Shown: piece after piece, positions 45,311 through 57,099 of the stretch
Numbering within the stretch: position 1 is the stretch's first letter
How the letters are laid out: every line of letters starts with the position of its first letter
Source: Diabrotica undecimpunctata
Lineage: Eukaryota; Arthropoda; Insecta; Coleoptera; Chrysomelidae
Reading direction: 5' to 3'
Assembly (NCBI RefSeq): GCF_040954645.1
Contig: NC_092804.1
Location: 144,097,108-144,161,107, forward strand
Length of the DNA stretch: 64,000 nt
Position numbers and translations under genes: made by a program
The notes under the pieces: generated by a model
What the model was told of the DNA's origin: nothing
Database searches by the model: none
What the model saw: the letters and a program-made list of their open reading frames with translations, nothing else

Positions 45311-46592
45311 TTGGATTAGGCATGAAAGCTTTGACTTAAACGGTCCACTGTGCTGAGAAAGTTAATAGCAAACTGATAATGTATTTTACATTAAGTTAGA
45401 GATATATGCAATTACCTGTTAGTATAAAAATAAAAGAAAATTATAAATTCTATTGTTTCTAAATTGTAGTGGTACACTGTTTCTACACTCCTACAAATCC
45501 TTTCATACAAATCCTACACTGTTTTAGTTGGGAAAATACCCATAGTCTAAGAGTAAGAAAATTCATATTAATATACCTATTTTTTTACATTTATTCATGC
45601 TGCTTAGATCTATCATGCAATGGCGAAATTCAACAAAGAGCGTTAATGGTGTATTTTAATATTGTTACAGTTGAATGGGCCCTTTAACCTGATTTTTACC
45701 ATTTTTCCGTTCATATATGAAATATGAAATCGATGTCGAAGCGTTTGATTTTCCACCCGCCTCCCACTTTCCACCTTAAATCCTTCTATCGTGCAGTTAA
45801 AACGCTACAGCCTGTTTGTTCTGGTTGGTGATTTTGTATCCATATCATCATAAATCGATTGGACACTAGCGAACTCGATTTCTGTAACCAGATTAAGGCA
45901 CAAAGGGCGCGCACATTCAGTGCACGGATTAGAGCAAGTTCCCTTAATTGATTGAGGCCGGGATCTCCGTTGAATGACTTCGTAAGCCCTCAGAGTGAGT
46001 TTTTCACGTTGCTTCTGCCGCCGGTTTTGCACGCACACAGACTGCAAACTCACTCAATCATCAGTTTGAGAAAAAGAGAAAAGTTAATATTTCAGACCAA
46101 CAAAATTTCATAGCAAGTTAGTCAAAGTTAAAGGGTAGTTGCTTTAATCAACCACTAGAATTATTCATTGCAAAAACAATTTAAATACTTTTTTTTCAAC
46201 TTGAAGAAGAAAAGAAAATTTTTCAATGTCTGTACTATTTTTAAATATTTATTTTATTTTCTGACTTTAATATAAAGTCAGAATCAATAAATCATCAGAA
46301 ACACAAGGGATTTTATCTTATTTAAAAAGAATTTTAATATATTTCTGAAGCTATTTTCTTGTAGAATTTTACATTTTAATTATTATACTTTTTGGGAATT
46401 TGGGAGAGTATTTTCACGCTTCCTAGGCGTAATATCTATGATGGAATTAAACGAAACAAACTCACTAATTACCGAAAACAACACAAAATAGTACAGTGGG
46501 AAATGTCCTAAAACAGCCTCAAATAAAAGGCAGAGAAAAGTAAGGTTATATTTTCAATGCTTTAATTATAAATTTATATATTAGAATATTTA
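45311..46592. other. No recognised gene; unusual frame at 45805-46053
   Basis: The minus-strand frame MSLQSVCVQNRRQKQREKLT (82 codons) lies in a patch less AT-rich than the surroundings (45740-46050) and ends FASVQSIYDDMDTKSPTRTN. I do not recognise it. The rest is AT-rich. Confidence 0.3.
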
Positions 46593-46863
46593 TATACGTA
46601 CATCAAAATAATCTAGGGGACACCTCTATTAATCAAATCAATGTTAGCTACATATACAAAAATAAATTTATGTTTTTAATCTTTTTTGTTGTTTTATCGA
46701 TTATTGTAGGAACTTGGACCTGATATCCTGATAAGAATAAATATAAAAAATTTAACAAATCTTCAATATGAGTTTTTTGTCTATAAGATAGAAAGTAATA
46801 TTTCTTTACTGGTACCTAATTTTCGATGTCTATATGAATTTTTATTTAGTTTTGCAATTGCCA

Positions 46864-47879
46864 ATAATGGAAAGACTTCATTTAACTCGCGAAACGCAGT
46901 GGCGTGCTATCGGGATGCTTCAAGCTGGCAGAAGTCAAAGGGACGTTACTGAGGTCCTCCACACGAACAGAAGTGTCAGTAATCGTTTGTGGTTAAGGTG
47001 TCAAGAAACTGGTGATGTTGCTGAACGTCATACAGGCCCTAGAAGGATAACCAACCAGATTGAAGACAGTTTTATTAGATTGCAAGCTTTGCGAGATCGC
47101 ACTGTAACTGCATCACAATTACAAATGAGGCTGCAAAAAACCCATCAGGTATTTGTAGGTGGCCAAACCATTAAAAATAGACTGCATGAAGTAGGGTCAA
47201 ATGCTCGAAGACCTGTGAGAGTGCCTGTGTTATACAGAGGAAATCGCGCTCATCGACTTCAATGGGCACAAGAACACGTAAATTGGGTTAGACGTGAGTG
47301 GGCCTCTATTTTGTTCACAGATGAGTCCCGATTTGGATTTTTACCAGATACACGACGGGCAAGAATTTGGAGACGATCTGGCAATGCTGAACGATTGGCC
47401 AATGTGCAGAAGGTTCATACACAGCAAGGTGGCAGTATAATGGTATAGGGTGGCATCACTCTTGGTGAAAGAACGAATCTCGTTTATCTGGAACGGTTTT
47501 TAAATGCAACAGACTACCGCGATATTATTCTACAACCTATTGTCGTACCCCTTGCACAACTAGCTGATCCCCAATTTCAATTAATGCACGACAATGGGTC
47601 GTGCGAACATTCATCGAAGATAATGACATTGAGGTTTAACCATGGCCTGCACAATCGCCAAATTTAAACCCAATTGAGCATGTATGAGACATATTGGACA
47701 AACGCATTTTACAACAAAATATTGCGTTCAATACAAGAGAGCAACTCTATGAGGCCATTTCAATGGAGTGGAACAGAATACCGCAGCAAGACATTGACCA
47801 TCTGATCATAGGTTTGCTTTACTTGTTTGCTTGCTATAGGACAGTAATCAACAACCGTGGAGGTCATACACTATACTAA
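46864..47879 (+). pseudogene. Tc1-like transposase
   Basis: The protein starts near PIMERLHLTRETQWRAIG. Helix-turn-helix regions are AGRSQRDVTEVLHTNRSVSN and VTASQLQMRLQKT. The catalytic part shows ILFTDESRFGF, then a TAG in place of Trp in SIMVXGG (47448), LMHDNGSC, and in shifted frames PQSPNLNPIEHV and later QQNIAFNTREQLYEAI with WNRIPQQDIDHLI. At least one frameshift near 47600 adds to the stop. The N-terminal 204 codons are uninterrupted, so decay is moderate. Confidence 0.85.
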
Positions 47880-48066
47880 CTTAACCTAAAGACTACTTTG
47901 TTGGAAGTTAAAGGGGAAAAAATTAGTTTTTTTTGTTACCATATTTTTACTTATGGAGTTCTCTTTTAATTTTGTTAAGAGCCATTGCGATAATTCTAAG
48001 AAAAATGTTTAATTTATATTAGGGACACGTTAATAACTTTTTATTAAAAATATTTGAAATAAATTA

Positions 48067-48776
48067 CAGTATACTCCCTCTATAACGAACACGGTTATTA
48101 CGAGGTTTCGCTTATAACGAGATACATTAGATGTCCCGTGAAATTTCTATTGAACTATAACTGTCTATAGCGAGGCAAATTTGGTTATAACGAGAGAAAA
48201 TAAGATCCAAAAACGTGTTTTTTACGTTTTTAGTCTGGTCGTGGCTATAAATAAATACCTTTTCAAACAGCCTCTCAATAAACTTAACTGCAGCCCGCAA
48301 TAAACTTCTTTACAATGAATAAACACAACTGTTTCACAGCTTTAGAAAATATATGATAGAATGATACTGGACCATTTAAAGCAGTTAAAAATAACAGAGT
48401 TCTTAAAATTGCAGAAGCAATAGTTTATGCTATCCTTGAAAATACGATTTATACATTATGTAGTTGGAAAAAAATATAAGTACAGCTTTTTTGTTTTAAC
48501 GTATATCATTGATAATAAAAGTAAACAACTCTTTTATGTTTTAATATATTTCATCGACAATAAAAGTAAATAACTTTTTTTTCAAAAACGCCATTCAAAC
48601 AATATTTATTAGCATCTTATATTGCTCCGAATGGCTTCACTATAGGAAGTTAATGGTTTAGAAAACTACAGATTCATATGTATGCACAGTATTATGATTG
48701 TCTGATATAACGAGATCGGCTTATAACGAGGTAATTAGTCTGTCATTTCAGTTCTCGTTATAGAGGGAGTCTACTG
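48067..48776. repeat. Tigger/pogo-type MITE nested in the Tc1 element
   Basis: Inverted ends: CAGTATACTCCCTCTATAAC (48067) and, on the minus strand from 48776, CAGTAGACTCCCTCTATAAC. TA borders both sides. Inside each end, CTTATAACGAG-type units recur (48112, 48190, 48714, 48755). A direct duplication of about 55 bases lies at 48500-48580. No coding sequence. Confidence 0.85.
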
Positions 48777-48842
48777 TATTTGAAATCCGTCTGTAATATC
48801 GCATTTTGTTTTTGTCCCCTAGATTATTTTGATGTGTGTATA

Positions 48843-49389
48843 TTAGAAATTAAATAATTTCTAATTTACTATGCAAATTCAGTCATATTAAAATTGAGGT
48901 TTTTTTGTACATTTTGGCCTTTTTTGAAAATTTTTATGTTTGGTAATTGTTCCCATTTATTGAGTAAAAAATTAGTTAATTAAAAAACGTGTATTTTGTA
49001 TGTGCGCCCGCATCCAATAGGTAACCTAAACAAGCAGTTACAACAAGGGCTATATCTCAGAAACTACTAAAGTTATTAAAATGATGTTTTTACAAATTTT
49101 TAAGATAAAGTCATGCCAATAATAGTTTTCTTAAAAACAATTCTTTTTTTCATTATTTTTCGAAACACAGCCCAATATTTGAAAACTCAATCCTTTTTGA
49201 AAAATGTTTTCAAAATTATTGAAAAAGGAGGTACTTTAGGAATGTCAACTTTTTTTTATTTAATAATAGACACTTACATCTACCTATTCCCAAATTTTCA
49301 TCCTTGATGTTTTTTTTTTTGGAGTCATACTGTTCTTTAATCGGGCTATTAATTTATTCTTGTTTATTAAAATATTATAACATTAAAAT
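48843..49389. other. No recognised gene
   Basis: AT-rich; short plus-strand frames at 49113-49307 have no motif. Confidence 0.35.
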
Positions 49390-50210
49390 AAAGACTTGTG
49401 TCTTACGTGTTAGGACTGAAGCGGCAGACGTAACAATTTTAGATGATGTAAATTTGAAACCTACTTCTAGTACTAAAAAAATGACTCAATAATGTGGTTT
49501 TTCGCGCACTACTGTCCATGGAATACTGAAGAATTACAAATTCCATGTCTTCATTCAAAATACACTTGATACTGGAAAGAAATGAAAATTATCTAGACAG
49601 ACGACTACAGTTTTGTAAGATTATTACTCACATAATAAATAGTAATCCAAACTTTCTATTTAATAATTGTTTTTCAGATGAATGTCCTTTTTTATCTAAA
49701 GAGTACTATGAAAGGACACAATTGCTGTTATTGGATTAATGAAAATCCTGGAGTTTTCCACGAAACCCATTTCCAATAGCCATTAAAATTAAACGTATTT
49801 TTCGGGCATCCTTTTTGCAAAAAAAAAATTAACGACGAACGAAGAAGCATATCTAGAATTATTAGAGGACACGATAAAATTATAACAGGTATTCCGAAGA
49901 TGATTTGTTTTTTCAACAAGACAGCGCACCTTTGCATTATAGCATAAATTTATGGCGATATCTTAATGAACGGTTTCCTAGGAAATACATTGGACGAAGA
50001 AGTTTTAATGAATGACCAGCAAGATACCCTGATTTAACTCGCCTGGACTTCCTTCTTTGAACTAAGAACTAAGACGACGGATAGTGAATGAATGTAGTCT
50101 AGTAAGCCTGAAACGCTTCAAAATGTTCGTCGTAATTTCGAGTTAAGAGCGAGTTTAGAATTGTATGGATGTTGGTGGATATGATTTTGATCATTTAATT
50201 AAATAATTAT
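49390..50210 (+). pseudogene. mariner-superfamily transposase, DD41D (rosa-like)
   Basis: Plus-strand pieces in order: VTILDDVNLKPTSSTKKMTQ, CGFSRTTVHGILKNYKFH (helix-turn-helix), NYLDRRLQFCKIITHIINSN with CFSDECPFL (first Asp), CYWINENPGVFHETHFQ, FFQQDSAPLHYSINLWRYLN and PARYPDLTRLDFLL. There are 41 residues between the second and third Asp, the spacing of the DD41D (rosa) group. The tail GYDFDHLI at 50200 matches the usual end. Several frameshifts. Confidence 0.75.
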
Positions 50211-50550
50211 AGCTGATGAGTAAACTGTTTTGAATTATGAATTTATTTATATAAAATTTAGTTCATTTTATTTGCGTTACATTTAAGAAAGATTAATGTT
50301 GCACATTTTGTTCTAATCTTGTTTTTGCCATGATGGGAAAAATTTTAAATTCATACTAGTAAAACATAGACGTTACGTTTAGTTTTTAAGAGGTGTAAGA
50401 TTTTTAATAAACTAATACTGTTTCACAAGAATATAGTTGTTAATATGAAAAAAAATCATAAACGCCTGAATTCTCCAGCGAAATATCTGTCTAAGGAGAG
50501 TTCTCATCGAACATTAGGAAGAAGCTGATGAGCTAACATGACATGACAAT

Positions 50551-50636
<86 letters not shown>

Positions 50637-51019
50637 ATGGGATATGTTACAAAATTAACTAACAATTAGATACACAATTTTTTAACTTACAAAATGTGCT
50701 TTATTTTATAAAGCCAATTAGAGAGCTCTCGTAAAAATTTTCATATTTTCATGATATTTATTACATAATAAAAACCATCGGTATTGCGCGTGAAAAATAC
50801 CAAACAAAATTAGGTTAAAGAAAATTGAATTTCAAATATCAAAATCGGTATCCGTAAAAAAAATGTATTTTCTAGGCTTCCAATAAAGCAATTTCTTCAT
50901 TTTTTTTATAATCGGACTTAATAAATTCGATTTAATCTAAATCGAATAGAGCCATCTAAAAAACGCATTACCAAATGCCAGAGGTGCTTTAGTTTTGTTA
51001 TAAATAAATTTATTTATTT
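50211..51019. repeat. AT-rich spacer with a long AT microsatellite at 50553-50633
   Basis: About 40 uninterrupted AT units. No gene on either side of it. Confidence 0.9.
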
Positions 51020-51925
51020 TTACTCCGTCGCCAGAAACGAAAATGCCACTAAACCTGTAAAAATCATGCGAACAAACTGATTTCTTATGAGAATGTTAAT
51101 TTTGGGACTACTTACTATTCCTACGCCCGGCTTCCCCCTAAAACCACCCGGCATATCCTCATAGGGAAAAAACAGAAAAAATCAATTTACCAAGAATCTG
51201 TGCATCGTAGAAAAAAATATTTCAAATAAAAAATGTAGCTGAGATAATTTTAACTCAAAATGTTCGACAAATTTTTTGCGTAAAATAAACCGTTTTTTCA
51301 AAAATATCGCCTGAAGTGACAAGGCTAAGCGGCGAAATCAGTTTTTGATTAAATTTGTATTAATTCGATGGTAAACATTAGATCTTTTAATATGAGTACT
51401 TTATCGACAAAAATCAAAAAGCGTTTTAAAGGCAAGGAGTGCAGCTTACTTGTGCATATTGCCGCAATTAGAGTCAGTGTCTATAAAAGTGTTAAATAAA
51501 TAAAGGTTGCGCGATTTTTGCCTTTTTTTACGATTCTCCAATCTTTAAGCTAAATTATTTCGAGTGTACGCACTGGCGATTTGAATTGACATTCAAATCG
51601 CCAGTTGCTTCAAGCGTTCTTTCTGAGAAAACGGTTAATTCTATACAAAAAGTAATAATAAATATTTTTGTTCAAACTTATCTCAGCTACATTTTTTATT
51701 TGAAACATTTTTCCTACGGTGTACAAATTCTTGGTAAATCAATTTTTTCCGTTTTCCCCCCTACGAGATGGGGTTTTAGGGGACAGCCCGGGGTAGGAGT
51801 AGTAAACTTTATTGTGTCTTTTTTAAGATCTCAAAATTGACACTCTAAGCAAAATTCAGCTTGTTCGTATAATTTGTAGAGATTCAGTGGCATTTTCGTC
51901 TCTTACGACTGGAGTATAAGTGTCA
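51020..51925. repeat. MITE family B, full palindromic copy with MITE A nested in its centre
   Basis: The left half (GAAACGAAAATGCCACTAAA, CCCGGCTTCCCCCTAAAACC, TTTCAAATAAAAAATGTAGC) reappears inverted in 51585-51925. Between the halves, 51400-51545 (TTATCGACAAAAATCAAAAA, GGAGTGCAGCTTACTTG, TTGCGCGATTTTTGCC) is a MITE A arm. This copy shows the uninterrupted sequence of the site occupied by a transposon at 15545. Confidence 0.8.
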
Positions 51926-53097
51926 CAATTAAATCACTTCTGTATAAACAACTTATTCTTGACGTTTTTAAAACAGCTTTCTTAAAAAAATATGCTTTAA
52001 TTATTTCTTTAATTTTCTATGATTTTAACAAAACTATTTTTGTACATATATTTTTTGATTTTTTGAAGAGATAACGCAGACTTTGAATATAATTTGATAA
52101 TCAGAATATTTTTGTTAAGAGCTTCTTCTAGAAATGATATATATTAAACAGCTTTGAGAAATAAACAAAACAATGCTCATTTAACTTAAATTTTAGCAAT
52201 TCTTGGTAATTCTGGATACATAGATCAAAAACGACTCTGTTTGACTTTGAAAATCTTGATTGTTTTATTAAAGTTTCTGGTTATTTGGTAAATAAATATA
52301 TCGTTTGATCAAAAATAAACATGTCAAAGAGCTGCTATTAACTTAAAAATCACTCCAATATCGCCATCTATTTTAAGCAATGAATTAAAAATCGAAAGCT
52401 CACCCCGTTTATATTTAAATTTACGCATAACCATCACCCAACCACCCACGTTTACTAACATTAACGGACCGTTTTACGGGTGGTTGATAGGGTGGTTTGG
52501 CAAAACGGCAAAACGGGAGCTTTTGCCATTTAATAGGGGCATCAGGTGGCGTAGCGCCAATGCGACACTTGCCATCTTGATATATTTAAGCTCACTAATA
52601 TCGAAGCAGAAGCGTCATCCTGCAGCTTTTGTGTATCACAGTTAGGGATGAACAGTTTCGCTTTAATCGAAATTGCACTATGTAACGTCAAGTTTTATTA
52701 GCCCTAACAAATTTAAGGGTATTATATAAGGTAATCAACATTTGTGACGAAAACATATAAATAATCAGTTATAATATATCTGTTTTATTGAGTATATCAA
52801 CAACACCAGATAAAATTATTAATTACCTAATTTAAAGTGGGAGAGAAGAACTTATGCAACGGATTTTTATACACTCATAAAAGCTATTTGGAAAAAAAGG
52901 AAACATGTCTTTGGATTTCAGTATAACTTTATTGATTGTCGAGAAAGTTTTTCAGTATGATGGCCTGAAAACTTTTTAAAAGATCTGAAAACCAAGGAAA
53001 AGGTGTTGTATCTTTTCTCATACATAATTCTTGTTATTGGTGGTATGAAAAAATAAATTGTGTACTTTAAAAGTATTATATTTTCTATGTTTTGCAG
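51926..53097. other. Intron upstream of the second receptor exon, with a GC-richer patch
   Basis: AT-rich except 52390-52640. That patch has a short inverted pair (AACCATCACCCAACCACCC and GGGTGGTTGATAGGGTGG) and a run GCATCAGGTGGCGTAGCGCC. It may be a conserved regulatory block or another repeat. The acceptor TTTTGCAG precedes 53098. Confidence 0.4.
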
Positions 53098-53201
53098 ATG
53101 CCAGGCTGGAACAGGTAGATGTGTAGTTGATAAAGCTCATAGGAACCAGTGTCAAGCGTGTCGTCTAAAGAAGTGTCTTGCTATGGGGATGAATAAAGAT
53201 G
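53098..53201 (+). CDS. Hr51: Hr51/NR2E3-type nuclear receptor, exon with second zinc finger
   Basis: Acceptor TTTTGCAG ends at 53097; donor GTAAGT starts at 53202. The 104-base exon completes the Arg codon of the previous exon and encodes [20 protein letters not shown], then [14 protein letters not shown]. This contains the four cysteines of the second C4 finger and the start of the C-terminal extension. Together with 26602-26866 it gives a DNA-binding domain nearly identical to that of Drosophila Hr51 and nematode FAX-1. The following exon (expected to continue AVQNERQPRN) was not found before 64000. The frame reading on past the donor is intron. Confidence 0.95.
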
Positions 53202-54242
53202 GTAAGTATTATCAAATATTTATTCCTATTAATGTACAGTCGAAGAGCTAAAAGAATATTTACATATATTAAACAATAATATAAAATAATTAACCTGTTA
53301 AGGTTGTTTACATCGTTGACATAGGAGAAACAGGGAGAAGCTTTAAGCATACAAATTACATATTATGCCAATCACCTTAGTTTTTTACTCGACACAACTG
53401 TATATATACGGGTTTGATGGATAAAATGTGCAGTATGAGATATTACAAAAAGACTCTCCTCTAGGGATTCATCAATTTTTTAGTGGAAATATTTTTAAAT
53501 AAACAATCAACACGTCAAACTCATTATTTTGCTCAGAACTTAAAAAGTTGGTTCTTTTGAGAAAAAAAAGATACATAAAATGAGATATGCTAAATTAAAC
53601 TCAGATGATAAAAAAAAAAGTTGTTGCAAAATGAACAACAAAATCGCTGTTTTTGAATATTGTTAACAAGTTTTTTATTATATTTTTTAAAATTTGTTTA
53701 AACGTACCTGAACTTGAGGGTCTTATCGTGTTTGAATTGTGTGCAAAAAATGGACCAGATCGTTTGAGTAGTTTTTGCAAAATTTAATTTGTTTTTAAGA
53801 TTTTTTGAAAAATGAGCTAATTTCTAAGGCTGGTCCAGTTTGATTTGAATGGATCTCAATAATCCAGGACTTGTTAATAGTATTATTATCTTTTTTTGTT
53901 TGTTAAATCGAAACTAAATGAACATATTAAAATGAATATGTAATATGGTTTCTCTCATTTGATCTTTTACATACTGGTCGCAGATAAAATGCCAATGCTG
54001 CATCCCTTTGACTTTGTCGAAAGAATTTTTAAGTTCTAATTTACAAAGCATAATACATATGGATATAAAGTGAATTTTGAAAGTGTTATAGGTGCTATAA
54101 ATGGCAATACTATTGTTAAAACTAGAGCATATGAGAAACGGATTCCAAATCGTCCGTATCTTGATACAAAAACGATATCACAGAAAGAACAAAGATTATT
54201 GAGATGTAATTTAAATTTCCTAATAAATCATCTATACTTAAG
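53202..54242. other. Intron after the second zinc-finger exon; no recognised element
   Basis: AT-rich sequence with no coding motif in either strand. Confidence 0.4.
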
Positions 54243-54743
54243 TTTTTGACGTGACAACGTCTTAAATTAGGTTGTGGCTCGGAGTCATTCATGAAAAAGC
54301 GTAACGCCCGCGTTACAGTGAGTCACCGAACGAGAGAGAGGCCCGCCGGACCGGCGAATGCCTTGCGTCTCTCTCCCACTCAAACATGATCGGTCCGCTG
54401 CGCGCGCAGCACTAGAGAATTAGGCGCGTTGAATCGGTGCGTGCTTCCGTGCTTGTGTCTCTGTCTTTCTCGAGCGTTCTTGGCGTTCAAGACACATTAC
54501 AGCAGAAACACTTCCTTTCGTTTCATATTTCTCCTATTATCGTCCTATCCTCAACAAAATCACTCAAATAGAAATTAGTTAAGTTTAAGTTTACATGTAC
54601 AATGTTTTAGTAAACAAAATATATTTCTATAGTTAAAATTTGTGCAATTCTTATTTTCATTCAATTCCTTGTTCCTATTGTGCAATTTAATAATATTCAT
54701 ATCAATAAATATTCTACCGAGAAAAAGACGTTGTCATGTAAAA
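54243..54743. repeat. GC-rich MITE-like element with inverted ends
   Basis: TTTTTGACGTGACAACGTCTT on the left and, on the minus strand from 54743, TTTTACATGACAACGTCTT. The first 280 bases are markedly GC-rich for this window (CCCGCCGGACCGGCGAATGC, GGTCCGCTGCGCGCGCAGCA). No reading frame of note. Confidence 0.6.
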
Positions 54744-55394
54744 TCTTCGCCCGTAAAACCGACTTTACAGGCAACCGATTTTTCATCTATACTAAAACTC
54801 GTTTGAGAAAAGTAATATTCTTGAATTTGTCAATACACAATTACATACAAACATTGAATTGAAAAGCCTGTATCAATCATTTATTAAATTATTAAAGACT
54901 GATAGATTAAAATTATTAACGAAAGTGCTCTAGTTGAAAAAAATCAAGTTTTACAGACACAGTATACATTGGTTGAGTAATTTACATTTACTGTATGGCC
55001 TTTTAGTGATAAATTACAGAAGATCCGCTGGATCTTTTCACATTGTCATCATTCGTATTATAGGAAATAAATCAAAACATACCAGCCAAACTTACGTCGG
55101 TTATAAGAATTAGAAAATAGCTAATATTACAATGGTCGTTCTTATACTTCTTTTTTATTTCATTTATTGCATTTTGAAAACTGGGTATACATTTATAAAC
55201 GTGATTTTCCAATTTTTGGAAACCTACAGGTTGTCCCATAATAAACCTACATGTTGTCCAATAACCTCTATAGTAAATAAATATTTAAACCGGAGTAATC
55301 AGAAATAAAAGTGTTTTCATTGCATATAAATACATGGTCGTATCTACAATAAATGCGAAGAATACCTGGATGACACACGGTTTTTTTCCGTAGC
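54744..55394. other. No recognised gene
   Basis: AT-rich intronic DNA. Confidence 0.4.
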
Positions 55395-56545
55395 GGGTTT
55401 GGAATGAGAGAGGCACTGTTTGGAATAAACGTACTTGCTCAAAGATGTCGAGATATATCTGTAGACATAGACTGTTGTTTTATTGACTTCCAAAAGGCAT
55501 TTGATCGTGTTAAGCACTCTATATTGATCGAAGCTCTGAAAGACATTGGCTTGGACGGCAGAGATGTTCGAATAATTGCAAATTTATATTGGAATCAAAC
55601 AACATCAGTTTTAGTAGATGGCGTGGAATCACAGGCTCTTAATATTAAAACAGGAGTACGGCAGGGATGCCTCTTGTCACCCCTGCTTTTCAACGTTTAA
55701 TCCGAAAGAATTTTCAGCACTTTCTGAAAAACAAGAAGGAATACTTGTGAACGGTGAAGTCATCAATAATTTGCGATATGCTAAAGATACAGTACTCCTA
55801 GCTTTTAGTCAAGAAGATCTGCAAACACTACTTGATAGTGTCGTTGAGAGTTGTAGGGAGGCAGGTCTGGATCTGAACATACGGAAAACCAAAATACTCG
55901 TAATAAGTAAACAACAGCATATAAACCGTCTATATATATATAAATAATACCAAACTTGAGCAAGTTGATAAAATCGTTTATCTTGGACAACAACTAAATT
56001 GTAACGCAGAAAGTCACGGCGAAATTAGATCTAGAATAGAGCAGGCTAGAGTGGCTTTTAGAAGGATGTCCAAGGTATTATGTAACAGAGACCTAAAATT
56101 GGCATTGAGGATCCGCCTACTTCGCTGCTACGTGTTCTCGGTCTTACTTTATGGTGTCGAGTCCTGGACTGTGAATAAAATCGATCTGAATCGCCTTGAG
56201 GCTTTCGAAATGTGGTGCTATAGAAGAATTTTAAAAGTTTCCTGGGTGGAGAAGATTCGAAACTCCACAATACTAGAAGGTCTCAGCAAGATTACTGAGG
56301 TCATAAAAAGCACCAAGCAGAGAAAACTGGAGATGAGAGGTCCCAAATATAGGTTGCTACAAAATATCATGCAAGGAAAAATAGCAGGTAAACGTAGTCG
56401 AGGACGAAGAAGAAGCTCATGGTTGAAGAACTTGCGAGATTGGTATGGTGTTGATACAAGCATGCTATTTAGGGTGGCAGTGAATAAAATTAAGATAGCT
56501 ATGATGGTAAGCAAAGTTCTGAAAGGACATGGTACATGAAGAAGA
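55395..56545 (+). mobile_element. RTE-like LINE, 5'-truncated
   Basis: Starts in RT motif region FGMREALFGINVLAQRCRD, CCFIDFQKAFDRVKHS, TGVRQGCLLSPLLFNV (stop at 55700), then a shifted frame EGILVNGEVINNLRYAKDTV where the catalytic YADD is now YAKD. After a short TA-repeat insertion near 55930, a third frame runs 56051-56539 with LRCYVFSVLLYGVESWTVNK, LEAFEMWCYRRILKVSW, MRGPKYRLLQNIMQGKIAGK and NKIKIAMMVSKVLKGHGT. It ends with a GAA-type tail. Related to the copy at 22.2-23.7 kb. Confidence 0.88.
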
Positions 56546-56639
56546 AGATTGCATATAAACAAATATATGGGTTATTATCTAAAAAATGGAATAGAAATCT
56601 ACCTCAGGGCTCCATAATCTGGATCATGTTGTTTCATCA

Positions 56640-57060
56640 TCATCATTCTGGTTTTACAACCCTGCGTGGGTCTTACTAGCCTCCTCAAGAATTTCTCCCC
56701 AGTCGTCCCTATCCATCGCCTTTCTCCGCCAAGCCCGTATTCCCATATTTCTCATGTGTTCATCGATGTTATCAAGGAACCTTGTTCTGGGTTTTCCTCT
56801 TCTTCTCTGACCAATGGATCTATCAAGAAGCGTTTTTCTAGCTGGGTCATTTTATTCTATCCGCATTACATGTCCAAACCACATCAGACGTCCTATCTAA
56901 ATATGTTTTACGATATCAGGTTCCTGGTATATTCTATAAAGTTCGAAGTTGTATCGTCTTCTCCACACTCCATTGTCATTCACTGCTCCATAGATTTGCC
57001 TTAGTACTTTTCGATCCAGAGTGTTTAACTTGTTTAGGCTGTCGTCCCTTCAAAAAAGGG
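56640..57060 (-). mobile_element. RTE-type LINE C-terminal fragment
   Basis: The minus strand reads LDRKVLRQIYGAVNDNGVWR, RRYNFELYRIYQEPDIVKHI, IGRLMWFGHVMRIE, KTLLDRSIGQRRRGKPRTRF and MDRDDWGEILEEASKTHAGL. This is the typical end of another RTE lineage (GPV-x-NG-WR-RYN-ELY). One in-frame stop after VKHI and one after MRIE. Confidence 0.78.
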
Positions 57061-57099
57061 GTACTCCTTTTTTTGCGGAGTAATGGGGGCGTAGTAAAC

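Larger units (their letters stand above)
46593..48842 (+). mobile_element. Tc1-like transposon with terminal repeats and a nested MITE
   Basis: Inverted ends: TACGTACATCAAAATAATCT (46595) and, on the minus strand at the right end, TACACACATCAAAATAATCT, both followed by AGGGGAC. TA lies outside each end. The transposase is at 46864-47879. A Tigger-type MITE is inserted near the 3' end (48067-48776). Confidence 0.85.
26867..53097 (+). other. 26.2-kb intron between the two zinc-finger exons of Hr51
   Basis: GTGAGC at the 5' end and TTTTGCAG at the 3' end, with codon phase preserved (AG/A, Arg). At least fifteen transposable-element insertions, described separately, make up most of its length. 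Confidence 0.85.

Noticed and set aside
18503..48580. Possible CRISPR-like spaced repeats
   Set aside because: Direct repeats seen (24919/24968, 48500-48580, 19518/19616) are single duplications, not arrays, and the genome is eukaryotic.
56218..56562. 114-codon minus-strand frame
   Set aside because: Antisense to the LINE C-terminal domain at 56051-56539.
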